A DNA stretch of 64,000 bases from Parasulfitobacter algicola (GCF_013315265.1 NZ_JABUFE010000005.1:124001-188000); one strand, 5' to 3'. Numbered from the stretch's first letter, positions 18,695 through 28,876 are shown. A program made the numbers and translations. The notes: generated by a model not told the origin, from the sequence alone.

Positions 18695-20098
18695 ATGAGC
18701 CATATCTTAATTACTGACGACGAACGAGACATCCGCGAACTGATCGGCGATATTCTGAAAGACGAAGGCTATGAGGTGAAGCTGGCCGCAAATTCAGAAG
18801 ATTGCATCAAATCGCTGACCGAAAGTCGCCCTGCGCTGATGATTTTGGACATATGGCTGAAAGACAGCAACATGGACGGGATCGATATTCTGAAAAAGGT
18901 CAAACGTGATATGCCCGAGGTGCCGGTGGTCATTATATCGGGTCACGGGAATATCGAAATTGCAGTCGCGGCGATCAAACAGGGTGCATATGATTTCATC
19001 GAGAAGCCATTCAATATTGATCAGTTGATGGTTGTGATATCCCGTGCGATGGAAACATCGCGTTTGCGGCGTGAAAACAGTGAACTGCGGCGCAAGGATG
19101 TATCCTCCAGTGAGATGATTGGTTCAAGTGCTACGTTCAAGGCATTGAAATCACAGCTTGAAAAAGTAACAAAATCAAATAGCCGCGTAATGTTGTCCGG
19201 GCCCGCCGGTGCTGGCAAAGAAGTCGCCGCGCGCTATATCCATGCCAATTCGTCACGTGCAAATGGGCCTTTTATCAGTGTCAATTCTGCCTCTATCGCG
19301 CCAGACCGGATGGAGGATGTTCTGTTCGGTCGCGAAAGCTCTGACCGCGGTATCGAACCTGGACTGCTTGAAGAAGCCAATGGTGGCATTCTGTATTTTG
19401 ACGAAATTGCCGACATGCCCCTTGGTACGCAATCGAAAATTCTGCGCGTTCTTGTGGATCAGGAATTTCAGCGCGTGGGCGGTGCCGATAAGGTCAGTGT
19501 TGATCTGCGGGTTATTTCATCGACCAATCGAAATCTTGAAACTGAAATTCTGGGTGGCCGGTTCCGCGAAGAGCTGTATCACCGCTTGAACGTTGTGCCG
19601 GTTCATGTGCCCGGTTTGGATGAACGCCGTGAAGACATTCCGGTTTTGGCGGATTATTTCATCAAGGCGTTTAATGCATCGCAAGGTTTGCCATTGCGCG
19701 ATATCTCGGACGAGGCAGAAGCATTGATGCAGACGATGGACTGGCCTGGCAATGTGCGGCAGTTGAAAAATGTGGTCGAACGGGTGTTGATCATGGGCGA
19801 CAACTCTGGTCCGATCGAAGCCAAGGAACTGCCACAACAGGACGCCCCGGCGCAAGACGAAGGCAGGATCGTGCTGTCTGGCGGGTTGGCTACATTGCCC
19901 CTGCGCGAGGCGCGCGAGTTGTTTGAACGGGAATATCTACTGACCCAGATAAACCGTTTTGGCGGCAATATCAGTCGCACCGCAACTTTTGTCGGGATGG
20001 AACGTTCGGCTTTGCATCGCAAGTTGAAATCCCTTGGGGTTGTCACGTCTAACAAAGCAGGTGCCCGTGTGGCCTATATCGAAGATACGGTCGATTGA
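18695..20098 (+). CDS. ntrX: Response regulator NtrX
   Basis: 467 aa. Receiver domain with phospho-acceptor Asp52 (LMILDIWLKDSNMDG), AAA+ domain from about 140 with the modified Walker A SGPAGAGKE, and a C-terminal HTH (GNISRTATFVGMERSALHRKLKSLG). Like the NtrC here, it lacks GAFTGA: the segment reads LFGRESSDRGIEPGLLEEANGG. Direct sigma54 activation is therefore unlikely. The gene starts 8 bases after ntrY and is the cognate partner by position. In relatives NtrX also controls cell-cycle and envelope genes. Confidence 0.95.
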   Translation: MSHILITDDERDIRELIGDILKDEGYEVKLAANSEDCIKSLTESRPALMILDIWLKDSNMDGIDILKKVKRDMPEVPVVIISGHGNIEIAVAAIKQGAYDFIEKPFNIDQLMVVISRAMETSRLRRENSELRRKDVSSSEMIGSSATFKALKSQLEKVTKSNSRVMLSGPAGAGKEVAARYIHANSSRANGPFISVNSASIAPDRMEDVLFGRESSDRGIEPGLLEEANGGILYFDEIADMPLGTQSKILRVLVDQEFQRVGGADKVSVDLRVISSTNRNLETEILGGRFREELYHRLNVVPVHVPGLDERREDIPVLADYFIKAFNASQGLPLRDISDEAEALMQTMDWPGNVRQLKNVVERVLIMGDNSGPIEAKELPQQDAPAQDEGRIVLSGGLATLPLREARELFEREYLLTQINRFGGNISRTATFVGMERSALHRKLKSLGVVTSNKAGARVAYIEDTVD

Positions 20099-20151
20099 CG
20101 CGCGGCGATCAACGTGCAAACGCTTAAGGCTTGGCGACAAGGGACGCACGG

Positions 20152-21528
20152 ATGAAGGTTATCATATGCGGTGCAGGGCAAGTGGGCTGGCAAATTGCGC
20201 GCCATTTGTCTGGCGAAAGAAACGATGTAACAGTCGTTGACAATAACGCCGAACTGGTGCGCCGAGCGACAGATGTGCTTGACGTGCAAGGCATCGCCGG
20301 GTTCGCCAGCTATCCCAATATTCTGGAACGGGCAGGGGCCAAAGACGCCGATATGGTGATTGCCGCCACGCACTCAGACGAGGTGAACATGGTCACCTGT
20401 CAGGTCGCGCATTCGGTTTTTTCCGTTCCACGCAAGATCGCGCGTTTGCGGTCGCAATCCTATCTGGATGCGATTTATTCCGATCTTTATCGCCGTGATC
20501 ACATGCCTATCGATGTTGTGATCAGCCCTGAAAAGGAAGTGGCCGAGGCGGCATTGCAACGCCTTGCAGCACCTGCCGCTTTTGACACTGAAAATTTTCT
20601 GGATGGGCGCGCCAAACTTTTAGGTATCAAAATCGGGCAGGATTGCCCTGTGGTCAACACCCCATTGCGTCAGTTGACGGATCTGTTTTCAACATTACGT
20701 GCAATTGTTGTGGGTGTTCGACGGGGCGGAAAACTGTTCGCACCTGAAGCAGGTGATCAACTATTTCCTGGCGATGACTGCTATATTTTCACGAATAAAG
20801 AAGATGTTGGCCGTACGTTGGAAATTTTTGGCAAAAGTGTCAAAAAACAGGAACGTGTGGTGATCATCGGCGGGGGCAACGTTGGTTTGGCGGTCGCCCG
20901 CGAATTGGAAAGCCGCACCAAACGGATCCGCGCCAAGGTGATCGAAAAGAACCGCAACTGTGCAGAACGGGCGGCTGACATTTTGGAACGGACAATCGTG
21001 TTGAATGGCGATGGTCTGGATCGCAACCTTTTGCTTGAGGCGAACATTGATCGTGCAGATGCGGTTTTATGTGTGACGGATGACGATAAAACCAATATTC
21101 TCAGTGCGGTACGGGCCAAAGCAAATGGATGCCCTATGGCAATCTGTCTCGTAAATGACCCCACGCTTGTGTCTATTCTGGGGCCCCTTGATATTGATGC
21201 TTATATCAATCCGCGCTCGACCACGGTCAGTTCGATTCTGCGTCATATCAGGCAAGGGCGTGTGCGGGCGGTCTATTCCATCGGCGATGCCGAAGCCGAG
21301 ATGATCGAAGCACAGGTTTTGTCCACATCGTCCATTGCAGGAAAGCGGATCAAGGAAATTGATTTTCCCGAAGGCGTGTTGGTTGGCGGCGTGATGAAGG
21401 GCGATGAGGTTATCAAGCCGACAGGCAGCACGCGGATTAATGAAAGCGATGTGATCGCGCTGTTTTGTATGGCCGCGGACGTGCCCGAGGTGGAACGTTT
21501 ACTTCAAGTCTCTATCGATTTTTTCTGA
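20152..21528 (+). CDS. trkA: Trk potassium uptake regulatory subunit TrkA
   Basis: 458 aa peripheral subunit that binds NAD(H)/nucleotides and gates TrkH. Two tandem RCK units are visible: the first Rossmann start MKVIICGAGQVGWQIARHL, the second RVVIIGGGNVGLAVAREL at about residue 230, each followed by a TrkA-C domain. The start at 20152 has AAGGGA 7 bases upstream; an in-frame TTG at 20131 would add 7 residues without support. The stop overlaps the trkH start as TGATG, so subunit synthesis is coupled. Confidence 0.95.
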   Translation: MKVIICGAGQVGWQIARHLSGERNDVTVVDNNAELVRRATDVLDVQGIAGFASYPNILERAGAKDADMVIAATHSDEVNMVTCQVAHSVFSVPRKIARLRSQSYLDAIYSDLYRRDHMPIDVVISPEKEVAEAALQRLAAPAAFDTENFLDGRAKLLGIKIGQDCPVVNTPLRQLTDLFSTLRAIVVGVRRGGKLFAPEAGDQLFPGDDCYIFTNKEDVGRTLEIFGKSVKKQERVVIIGGGNVGLAVARELESRTKRIRAKVIEKNRNCAERAADILERTIVLNGDGLDRNLLLEANIDRADAVLCVTDDDKTNILSAVRAKANGCPMAICLVNDPTLVSILGPLDIDAYINPRSTTVSSILRHIRQGRVRAVYSIGDAEAEMIEAQVLSTSSIAGKRIKEIDFPEGVLVGGVMKGDEVIKPTGSTRINESDVIALFCMAADVPEVERLLQVSIDFF

Positions 21529-23045
21529 TGCAATGGTTGATGAAACTGCCGCTGTTTGTCTTGCTGATGGGCATCGGTGCAGTGGCTATGTATCTGCCTG
21601 CGATCCATGCTTTTGCGTTGCGAGATATGCACGAAGCCCGCACATTTTTTTATGGGGCAACGCTGTTTTTGATGCTGACCGGGATGCTGGGCATCGCCAC
21701 ATCGAATTATCAACCCAACCATGCGGCCCGCAGTCAATTATTGTCGTTGATGGCCGCTTTCGTGCTGTTGCCTGTCATGCTTGCCATTCCATTCAACGAA
21801 GCGTTGCGCACAACAACCTTCCTGAATTCCTATTTTGAAATGGTATCCAGCCTAACCACAACAGGGGCCACGATTTTTGATAATCCCGCACGCTTGCCGC
21901 CTAGTTTGCATCTTTGGCGCGCCATGGTCGCATGGATGGGTGGATTTTTGATGTGGGTTACAGCGCTGGCTATTCTGGCGCCAATGAACCTCGGCGGATT
22001 TGAGGTAACAGCGGAAGACAACGCGAATCAAAGCGGCGAGACTTATACGCAATTCATCCGCATCGCAGATCCATCTGAACGCCTGTTGCGATTTACGCTG
22101 GACCTGCTGCCTGTTTACGTTGGAACAACTGCGTTTTTATGGGTGGTTCTGGCACTATTGGGTGATGATGCGCTGACAGCGATTTGTCATGCAATGTCCG
22201 TGATTTCGACCAGTGGTATATCTCCCGTCGGAGGGCTTGAACAAAGCGCATCAGGTCGGTTCGGTGAAATTTTGGTATTTTTGTTTTTGATGCTTGCTGT
22301 GTCGCGTATGACGTTCAGCAGGGACCAGAACGCGCGACGATTTTCTCAGCTGCAAAGTGATCCCGAAATTAGAATTGCAGTTGTTTTGATGATAACAATC
22401 CCGCTGTTTTTATTCTTGCGTCATTGGATCGGAGCCTATGACGTGCAGGGCCAACAGGACAGTCTGGCAGCACTTCGCGCCTTGTGGGGCGGTATGTTCA
22501 CGGTATTGTCGTTCCTGACGACAACCGGGTTTGCTTCGGCCGATTGGGCCACGGCACGGGATTGGTCTGGTCTGGGTACGCCGGGTTTGATCTTGATGGG
22601 GCTTGCGCTGCTTGGCGGTGGGGTCGCGACGACAGCAGGGGGCGTGAAACTGCTGCGGGTCTACGCGCTTTACAAGCATGGTCAACGCGAGATTGAACGT
22701 TTGATCCACCCGTCATCCGTGGCGCGGTCGGGCAGGCACGGACGTAAAATTAGGCGGCAGGGGGCATATATCGCATGGATATTTTTCATGCTTTTTGCGT
22801 TATCTGTGGCGGCCATTATGACGTTATTGTCGCTGACCGGTTTGCAGTTTGAAACTTCGATGGTGCTCACTGTGGCTGCATTATCTACAACCGGACCGTT
22901 AGCATCTATTGCTGCGGAAACTCCAATCTCATATGCGGGTTTAACGGATCCGGCCAAGATCATTTTGATCGGTGCGATGGTCTTGGGTCGGTTGGAAACC
23001 TTGGCCATTGTGGCCCTGCTAAACCCTGAGTTCTGGCGCAGCTAA
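21528..23045 (+). CDS. trkH: Trk potassium transporter TrkH
   Basis: 505 aa integral membrane potassium translocator. It shows the repeated pore-loop signatures of the TrkH/KtrB superfamily: SSLTTTGATIF, SVISTSGISPVGG, FLTTTGFASADW and ALSTTGPLAS, which each contribute a selectivity-filter Gly. About ten hydrophobic helices are present. The start ATG at 21528 overlaps the trkA stop by one base; the frame upstream of it runs inside trkA and is not used. With TrkA it forms a complete uptake system. Confidence 0.96.
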   Translation: MQWLMKLPLFVLLMGIGAVAMYLPAIHAFALRDMHEARTFFYGATLFLMLTGMLGIATSNYQPNHAARSQLLSLMAAFVLLPVMLAIPFNEALRTTTFLNSYFEMVSSLTTTGATIFDNPARLPPSLHLWRAMVAWMGGFLMWVTALAILAPMNLGGFEVTAEDNANQSGETYTQFIRIADPSERLLRFTLDLLPVYVGTTAFLWVVLALLGDDALTAICHAMSVISTSGISPVGGLEQSASGRFGEILVFLFLMLAVSRMTFSRDQNARRFSQLQSDPEIRIAVVLMITIPLFLFLRHWIGAYDVQGQQDSLAALRALWGGMFTVLSFLTTTGFASADWATARDWSGLGTPGLILMGLALLGGGVATTAGGVKLLRVYALYKHGQREIERLIHPSSVARSGRHGRKIRRQGAYIAWIFFMLFALSVAAIMTLLSLTGLQFETSMVLTVAALSTTGPLASIAAETPISYAGLTDPAKIILIGAMVLGRLETLAIVALLNPEFWRS

Positions 23046-23181
23046 TGCGGCATGTGCGAAATAGCGCCATAACGGACTGTTTTTAGGGGTGGAATCTTTT
23101 CACCTGCCGCTACATACTTTAGGACAGAACGAGGGGAACGCAGGTCGGCAAACGACCGTATAAGAAAAAAGGGTAAGGGCG

Positions 23182-23415
23182 ATGGCTGCCGATAAGCAGA
23201 ATTTGCAGGATGCATTTCTAAATCACGTACGTAAAACAAAAGTTCCGGTTACGATTTTTCTGATCAATGGGGTGAAATTACAGGGTGTCATTACCTGGTT
23301 TGACAACTTTTGCGTGCTTTTGCGTCGCGATGGCCAGTCGCAGCTGGTGTATAAACATGCCATTTCAACAATTATGCCATCACAGCCCATCAGCCTGTAT
23401 GACGGTGAAGAATAA
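23182..23415 (+). CDS. hfq: RNA chaperone Hfq
   Basis: 77 aa hexameric Sm-like RNA chaperone that pairs small RNAs with mRNAs. Sm1 ([23 protein letters not shown]) and Sm2 ([10 protein letters not shown]) motifs are complete, with the proximal-face residues Q8 and the YKHA rim. The C-terminal tail is very short ([11 protein letters not shown]), as is normal in alphaproteobacteria. It is followed by hflX after 5 bases, the conserved hfq-hflX arrangement. The 136-base gap before it probably carries its own promoter, but I see no certain one. Confidence 0.97.
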   Translation: MAADKQNLQDAFLNHVRKTKVPVTIFLINGVKLQGVITWFDNFCVLLRRDGQSQLVYKHAISTIMPSQPISLYDGEE

Positions 23416-23420
23416 TCGTT

Positions 23421-24698
23421 ATGGCTTCTGATGACCCCGGCGCGATGCGCGCTTGGGTGCTGCATCCTGACATAAAAAATGATCCCGGGCGCCGCAGTCC
23501 TGAATTTGCTTTGGACGAAGCCGTTTCCTTGGCACATGCCTTGCCCGATTTATATATTGCCGGATCAGACGTTGTGCGACTGCCCAAAGCGCACCCGGGT
23601 TTGCTTTTCGGGTCGGGTAAGATCGAAGAATTGGGCCAGATATTCAAAGATGAAGATATTGGGCTGGTCTTGGTCGATGGTCCTGTCACCCCCGTTCAAC
23701 AACGTAACCTGGAACGGGAATGGCGTGTCAAACTGTTGGACCGCACCGGGTTGATCCTTGAGATTTTTTCGGACCGTGCGCGCACACGTGAAGGGGTACT
23801 GCAGGTCGAAATGGCTGCCCTTAGCTATCAACGCACACGGCTTGTCCGTGCATGGACGCACCTTGAACGTCAGCGCGGTGGACTTGGTTTTGTGGGCGGT
23901 CCTGGTGAAACCCAGATTGAGGCCGACCGGCGTGCGATTGACGATGCGATCAACCGGATCAAACGACAACTTTCTAAAGTGGTTAAAACTCGTGCGCTTC
24001 ACCGTGCGGCACGGGCCAAGGTTCCATTTCCTGTGGTGGCACTCGTGGGCTATACCAATGCAGGAAAATCAACGCTTTTCAACAGGTTGACGGGCTCAGA
24101 TGTGATGGTAAAAGACATGCTGTTCGCTACACTTGACCCCACGATGCGCAGTCTGACACTGCCATCTGCGGACGAGATTATCTTGTCCGACACAGTTGGA
24201 TTTATCTCGGACCTGCCGACGCAACTTGTCGCTGCATTCCGCGCAACACTGGAAGAGGTTCTGGACGCCGATCTGATTTTGCATGTGCGCGATATCTCGC
24301 ATCCTGAATCGCAGGAACAGGCAGCCGATGTAGACGATATTCTGGCCGAGCTTGGTGTTGATGAAACTGCCCCAAGGTTAGAGATTTGGAATAAGATCGA
24401 CAGGCTTGATGCAGACCGCCGGGATGCATTGCAAACCCAGGCAGATCGAAGCGACGAGATATTTGCCGTCTCTGCTTTGACGGGGGATGGGCTGGACCAA
24501 CTTTTGTCAGCGGTTAGCGGTGCGCTGCAGGATCCAAAATATGATGACCAGATCTTGGTGCCTTTTGATCGGGGTAGGGCGCGGGCCTGGCTTTACGAAA
24601 AGAACCTGGTTGAAGATGAACTGCAGACTGATGACGGGTGGCAGTTGGATGTGCGATGGTCAAAGCGCCATCGTCAGGCTTATCAGGCGATTGTGTAA
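23421..24698 (+). CDS. hflX: Ribosome-associated GTPase HflX
   Basis: 425 aa. The N-terminal HflX domain includes KAHPGLLFGSGKIEEL and ERQRGGLGFVGGPGETQIEADRR. The G domain starts at about residue 205: G1 GYTNAGKSTLFN, switch II DTVGFISDLP, and G4 NKID. HflX splits stalled 70S ribosomes after heat or antibiotic stress in studied bacteria. Translation follows hfq closely. The 3' end faces the convergent acylase gene across 37 bases. Confidence 0.96.
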   Translation: MASDDPGAMRAWVLHPDIKNDPGRRSPEFALDEAVSLAHALPDLYIAGSDVVRLPKAHPGLLFGSGKIEELGQIFKDEDIGLVLVDGPVTPVQQRNLEREWRVKLLDRTGLILEIFSDRARTREGVLQVEMAALSYQRTRLVRAWTHLERQRGGLGFVGGPGETQIEADRRAIDDAINRIKRQLSKVVKTRALHRAARAKVPFPVVALVGYTNAGKSTLFNRLTGSDVMVKDMLFATLDPTMRSLTLPSADEIILSDTVGFISDLPTQLVAAFRATLEEVLDADLILHVRDISHPESQEQAADVDDILAELGVDETAPRLEIWNKIDRLDADRRDALQTQADRSDEIFAVSALTGDGLDQLLSAVSGALQDPKYDDQILVPFDRGRARAWLYEKNLVEDELQTDDGWQLDVRWSKRHRQAYQAIV

Positions 24699-24735
24699 GA
24701 GTTTTACTGTTTTTTCAGTGCTTGCGGGATTTCTT

Positions 24736-27195
24736 TTATCGCGGTGTCAGAACTGTGACGCCAACGGCGGCAGCGCGCGCAAGGTCCGGATCAAGGGACA
24801 TCGGTATATATTCACCCCGCCGCCACAGTTGCCCCAGATCATCATAATAACGGCTTAAGGGATGGCCCGATTGTCCTGTTGAGATGATAAAGACCGAACT
24901 GTCAGGATCGGCAAAGTCATAAACTCCGCGAAACGCAGCACCATGGACGTTTAGAAACGGGTCAGGCCCTGTGCCAATGGTGCGACCGCGCAGCAAAGTG
25001 TTATCCCCACCGCTGGTCGATTGGCGAATATTCACGAACCAACTCAGGCCTGGTGTGTCGCCCAGAACTGGGTGATCATGCGTTGCCTCATGCGCGTTGC
25101 CCCATCTCAGGCTTTCCAGCGTGGTGCCATAAGTTTCATCGATCCAGACCAGCGCATCGTCCAACGCCAGTTGCGCCATTTCTGCACATGTCTCGATTGG
25201 GCTGGATTGCACCACATCGCACCATACTGCTGCGCCATCGACATCGCGATAGACGCGTTCGATGAACAGGGGTTCCACATGCGTAAACTCACGGGTCAGT
25301 GGCCCCAGTTCATCCTGGATCAATCGATCTTGCAGCGCACGCAACCATGCAGCGTATAAAAGCGGTTCTGGCATGTGTTCATTCATCTCGCCATTCCAGT
25401 TGCCAAGCAATGCCAATGCGTCTTGACGGCGACGTTCGGGGGTGCCGTCGGGGGCAGCTTCGCCGGTGAACCACAGATCCGCGCCCACAAGTGACAGAAG
25501 CGTCACGGCGGTATTTGATACCGTATCCAACTGCGCCTCGATAAAGCTTTCGCGCGTGTGAACTTTGCGATCCTGCATCAGCTTGCGCCAGCGCAGAATG
25601 CGTTGACTGTCGGGATAAAAAAAGCTGACATGTTCGGGAAAAGGGCGGTCTGTGACCTTGTTATTTGTATTGCCTAAAATACCACCATCGGGGGCGATCA
25701 CTTCAGGATTTAGACTGTAATCCAGACGCCCCTGCCAGCGGTTTGTCACAACCCAACCGGGACTGGGCAGACGCCCTTGGGTTTGGTGCAGCGGATTGCG
25801 TTTTGGGATGGCGCCGATGGTTTTTAACGCGATTGAATTTTGATCGGCCAGCACAAGGTTTTGGACTGGGGCGATATAATCTTTGGTGGCTTCCATCCCC
25901 TCTATGATCGAATTTGACCGCATCAGGGCCATACCCGCACTTAGCGATGTGTCGGCGGGACTAAGCGCTGTCCAGGCCAGACTGGTCACATAGCCTTGGC
26001 GAATGATAGTGCCTAATCCGTAATGTGATCCCGGCAGAACAGGTCCGTTTTCTGTCCAGCGCAGATCGATTGTGACTTGGTCTGCGTCCTTGACGTTGAT
26101 GATGGACGGACGCGTGCGAAAGGGCTTGAACCCATCAGGCGTGCGATATTCATTCGGGCTGGTCGGGTTCAGTTCTTCTAGATATACATCCTGATCATCG
26201 GCATATGCGGTGGTCAGACCCCAGCCCAGATTTTTCGTTCGACCCACCAAAATGACCGGCACACCAGGAATGGTTCCACCGATTACGCCACCTGCTTCCA
26301 GCTCAACCCGTGCCAGATACCAGATCGCAGGGGCCGTGAAGCCCAGATGCGGATCGTTGGCCAAAAGCGTACCACCGGCAGCTGCCCGCGACGGATCAGC
26401 GGCCCATACGTTTGACGCACCCGCAAAGGGACGCGCCAGAAATGGCGATAAAGGATCAAAGGGCTGGTCGGCAGCTTCGCTGTACTGCGGCAGCCCCGGC
26501 ATGATGCTGGAATAGGATGGCATTGCTGCAATCCCATCACCGGGTGCGTCGGGCAAAATATCCAACAGGCGTTCCTGAGGCAAGATAAGGGACGTGCGGG
26601 CGCGCAGCACCTCTTCTTCTAGGTGCGCGGACAGTTGAAGTGACATCAGTTTGATGATCGCAATAGAATCTGCGGGTTGCCACGGGGCAATCTGATTGGA
26701 AAACAGAAAAAATTCCGGGGCGCCACGACCAAGGGCCTGTTCATTCACTTGCGTCATCCGCGCATTCACACCGGCCGCATATGCTTTCAGGGCGGCCATT
26801 GTGCGTTCGTCCTGAACCTCAACCGATTGGCGCGCGACACCGTATAAATCCAGCCGTCGGATCAGCTTATCGATATTTAAGGTGCGTTCGCCGAACAGCT
26901 CTGACAGTCGTCCCTGGGCTGTGCGACGCAACATCATCATCTGCCACAGCCGATCCTGCGCATGTGCATACCCAAGCCCGAAAAACACATCGCTATCTGT
27001 TTCGCCAAAGATATGTGGCACATTTGCGTTATCGCGCACAATCTCAAGTGGGGCGGACAGCCCTGCGACCTGATGATCGGCATTATAATCTGGCAAGGAT
27101 CGTGAGGCGAAATAATAGATCAAAAGAAACGCCAAAAACGCAAGTACCAAAAGCCCGGTCGTTAGTCTGAGAAGCCAGCGAAAAACAAATGCCAT
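24736..27195 (-). CDS. Penicillin acylase family (Ntn) amidohydrolase
   Basis: 819 aa from the ATG at 27195, which has AAGGGG 6 bases upstream. It has an N-terminal membrane anchor (about residues 4-30), then the alpha-chain signature FFGLGYAHAQDRLWQMMMLRR. The nucleophile is Ser261 in the GASNVWA motif, where autoproteolysis would expose a new N-terminus; the usual ANDPHLGF follows about 20 residues later. Relatives cleave beta-lactam side chains or acyl-homoserine lactones, so quorum quenching or amide scavenging in the periplasm are options. Substrate cannot be predicted. It is convergent with hflX. Confidence 0.92.
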   Translation of the reverse strand: MAFVFRWLLRLTTGLLVLAFLAFLLIYYFASRSLPDYNADHQVAGLSAPLEIVRDNANVPHIFGETDSDVFFGLGYAHAQDRLWQMMMLRRTAQGRLSELFGERTLNIDKLIRRLDLYGVARQSVEVQDERTMAALKAYAAGVNARMTQVNEQALGRGAPEFFLFSNQIAPWQPADSIAIIKLMSLQLSAHLEEEVLRARTSLILPQERLLDILPDAPGDGIAAMPSYSSIMPGLPQYSEAADQPFDPLSPFLARPFAGASNVWAADPSRAAAGGTLLANDPHLGFTAPAIWYLARVELEAGGVIGGTIPGVPVILVGRTKNLGWGLTTAYADDQDVYLEELNPTSPNEYRTPDGFKPFRTRPSIINVKDADQVTIDLRWTENGPVLPGSHYGLGTIIRQGYVTSLAWTALSPADTSLSAGMALMRSNSIIEGMEATKDYIAPVQNLVLADQNSIALKTIGAIPKRNPLHQTQGRLPSPGWVVTNRWQGRLDYSLNPEVIAPDGGILGNTNNKVTDRPFPEHVSFFYPDSQRILRWRKLMQDRKVHTRESFIEAQLDTVSNTAVTLLSLVGADLWFTGEAAPDGTPERRRQDALALLGNWNGEMNEHMPEPLLYAAWLRALQDRLIQDELGPLTREFTHVEPLFIERVYRDVDGAAVWCDVVQSSPIETCAEMAQLALDDALVWIDETYGTTLESLRWGNAHEATHDHPVLGDTPGLSWFVNIRQSTSGGDNTLLRGRTIGTGPDPFLNVHGAAFRGVYDFADPDSSVFIISTGQSGHPLSRYYDDLGQLWRRGEYIPMSLDPDLARAAAVGVTVLTPR

Positions 27196-27277
27196 TGATG
27201 CCCCTTGTGGTGATGTGCGCACTGCTGTTGGATAGGGACTGACATATATTCAGAATGCAATGCAAGGGGCAGTAAAA

Positions 27278-28147
27278 ATGGCGAATGTCGCATTTCTAGG
27301 TTTGGGCGTGATGGGATACCCGATGGCAGGCCATCTAGCGAAAGCAGGTCACAGCGTGACGGTCTATAATCGGACGACGGCAAAGGCTGAAAAATGGGTC
27401 GAGGAATTCGGCGGTCATTTCGGAAAAATACCGGCGGATGCAGTTAAGGGCGCTGATTTCGTGATGTCATGTGTCGGCAATGACGATGACTTGCGTCAGG
27501 TCTGTTTGGGCGAAAACGGGGCCTTGGCCGCAATGTCAGACGGAACGGTTTTCGTGGATCACACGACCGTTTCTGCCAAAGTGACGCGCGAGATGTATGA
27601 TCACGCAGACGCTCGTCAGATCAGTTTTGTCGACGCGCCAGTTTCTGGTGGGCAGGCGGGGGCCGAAAATGGTGCGTTATCGATCATGTGCGGCGGTGAT
27701 GACGGTGCCTATGCCCGCATCGAACCCGTCATTGAAGCCTATGGCAAGATCTGCAAATTGATGGGGCCGTCGGGGGCAGGGCAGTTGACCAAGATGGTTA
27801 ATCAGATTTGCATTGCAGGGCTGCTGCAAGGACTGTCCGAGGGTCTGCATTTCGCCGAAAAAGCAGGGCTGGATGCCAAGGCCGTTGTTGATGTGATTCA
27901 AGGCGGTGCCGCTGGCAGTTGGCAAATGGTTAATCGTCACGCGACCATGATGGATGATGAATTTAACCACGGATTTGCCGTCGACTGGATGCGCAAGGAT
28001 TTGGGTATTTGTCTGTCAACAGCTGACGAAAATGGTGCCAGCCTGCCGGGAACGGCCATGATTGACCAATATTATAAGGACATTCAGAATATGGGCGGGG
28101 GTCGTTGGGATACCTCAAGCCTGATCAAACGTCTGCGCGCAATGTAG
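27278..28147 (+). CDS. 3-hydroxyisobutyrate dehydrogenase family NAD(P)-dependent oxidoreductase
   Basis: 289 aa. N-terminal Rossmann domain with FLGLGVMGYPMAGHLAKAGH and NRT (NADP preference is plausible), the DAPVSGGQAGAENGALSIMCGG substrate-binding motif, and the catalytic Lys in GAGQLTKMVNQI. These features fit the beta-hydroxyacid dehydrogenase family, including tartronate/succinic semialdehyde reductases. The start ATG at 27278 has AAGGGG upstream. The gene is followed by a TetR regulator about 100 bases on, but the pairing may be fortuitous. Confidence 0.93.
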   Translation: MANVAFLGLGVMGYPMAGHLAKAGHSVTVYNRTTAKAEKWVEEFGGHFGKIPADAVKGADFVMSCVGNDDDLRQVCLGENGALAAMSDGTVFVDHTTVSAKVTREMYDHADARQISFVDAPVSGGQAGAENGALSIMCGGDDGAYARIEPVIEAYGKICKLMGPSGAGQLTKMVNQICIAGLLQGLSEGLHFAEKAGLDAKAVVDVIQGGAAGSWQMVNRHATMMDDEFNHGFAVDWMRKDLGICLSTADENGASLPGTAMIDQYYKDIQNMGGGRWDTSSLIKRLRAM

Positions 28148-28210
28148 GGATCTGACTAAACCCTATGTGCTGAATTCCAGCGCCCTACTTTGTATGTTGA
28201 TGGTTTCATC

Positions 28211-28226
28211 TAGACTGTGTGGTCTA
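28211..28226. promoter_or_regulatory. Candidate operator upstream of the second TetR gene
   Basis: A palindrome TAGAC-N6-GTCTA lies 24 bases ahead of the TetR-family start, in the gap where its promoter should be. Self-regulation by binding such a site is usual for the family. The call rests only on symmetry and position. Confidence 0.4.
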
Positions 28227-28249
28227 TAAAGTATAAAAGGCCTTTCGAC

Positions 28250-28876
28250 ATGAGCAGCCCAAAGGTAATTGATCAAGATAAAAAACGACCCCGGGGTCGC
28301 CCTAAAGGGTTTGATGATGCGGCTGCCAAAGATGCGATCATGATGACGTTCTGGCAAAACGGTTATCGCGCGACATCGCTGGATGATCTGGTCAAAGCCA
28401 GTGGTGCCGCACGCGCCAGTCTTTATCAAAGTTACGGTGATAAGCGCGGATTATTCATTGCGGCCATCGAAAACTATAGTCAGAAATTTGCGGACTGGGT
28501 TACCCAAGCGATGCAGGACGAGCCCGATACAGTGCTAGTGCTTGAACGTATTCTTGGGGCATCTGTCGCGCGTCTGACCGGTGGTGATATGCCAGATGGG
28601 TGTTTAAGGTGTAATTCCACATTGGAAATGGCGGGGGCAGATCCGCTTATTGATAAGGCACTTAAAACGGCCAATCAGGATTTTGTTGATACTATTCGCC
28701 GGCCCCTTGTCAGAGCAGCTGAACGGGGTGAAATATCTGTTCAGGATGCAGATCGTCTATCTGTTTATTTGACTGCTTTGGTCAATGGTATGGTGGTACT
28801 GGCCAGATCGGGCGCGGATGAAAGCACTTTGCAAACTATTGTGGATGACGCTCTGGTTCAGGTGAAACAGGCGTAA
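28250..28876 (+). CDS. TetR/AcrR family transcriptional regulator
   Basis: 208 aa. A basic N-terminus (KKRPRGRPKGFDD) leads to a typical HTH, with recognition helix ASLYQSYGDKRGLF at about residues 47-60. The ligand domain resembles the TetR_C_16/YcdC-like type that carries a Cys-containing CLRCNSTLEMAG segment. The start ATG at 28250 is preceded by AAAAGG; an in-frame upstream ATG at 28217 lies within the presumed promoter. It may control the dehydrogenase before it or itself. Confidence 0.9.
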   Translation: MSSPKVIDQDKKRPRGRPKGFDDAAAKDAIMMTFWQNGYRATSLDDLVKASGAARASLYQSYGDKRGLFIAAIENYSQKFADWVTQAMQDEPDTVLVLERILGASVARLTGGDMPDGCLRCNSTLEMAGADPLIDKALKTANQDFVDTIRRPLVRAAERGEISVQDADRLSVYLTALVNGMVVLARSGADESTLQTIVDDALVQVKQA

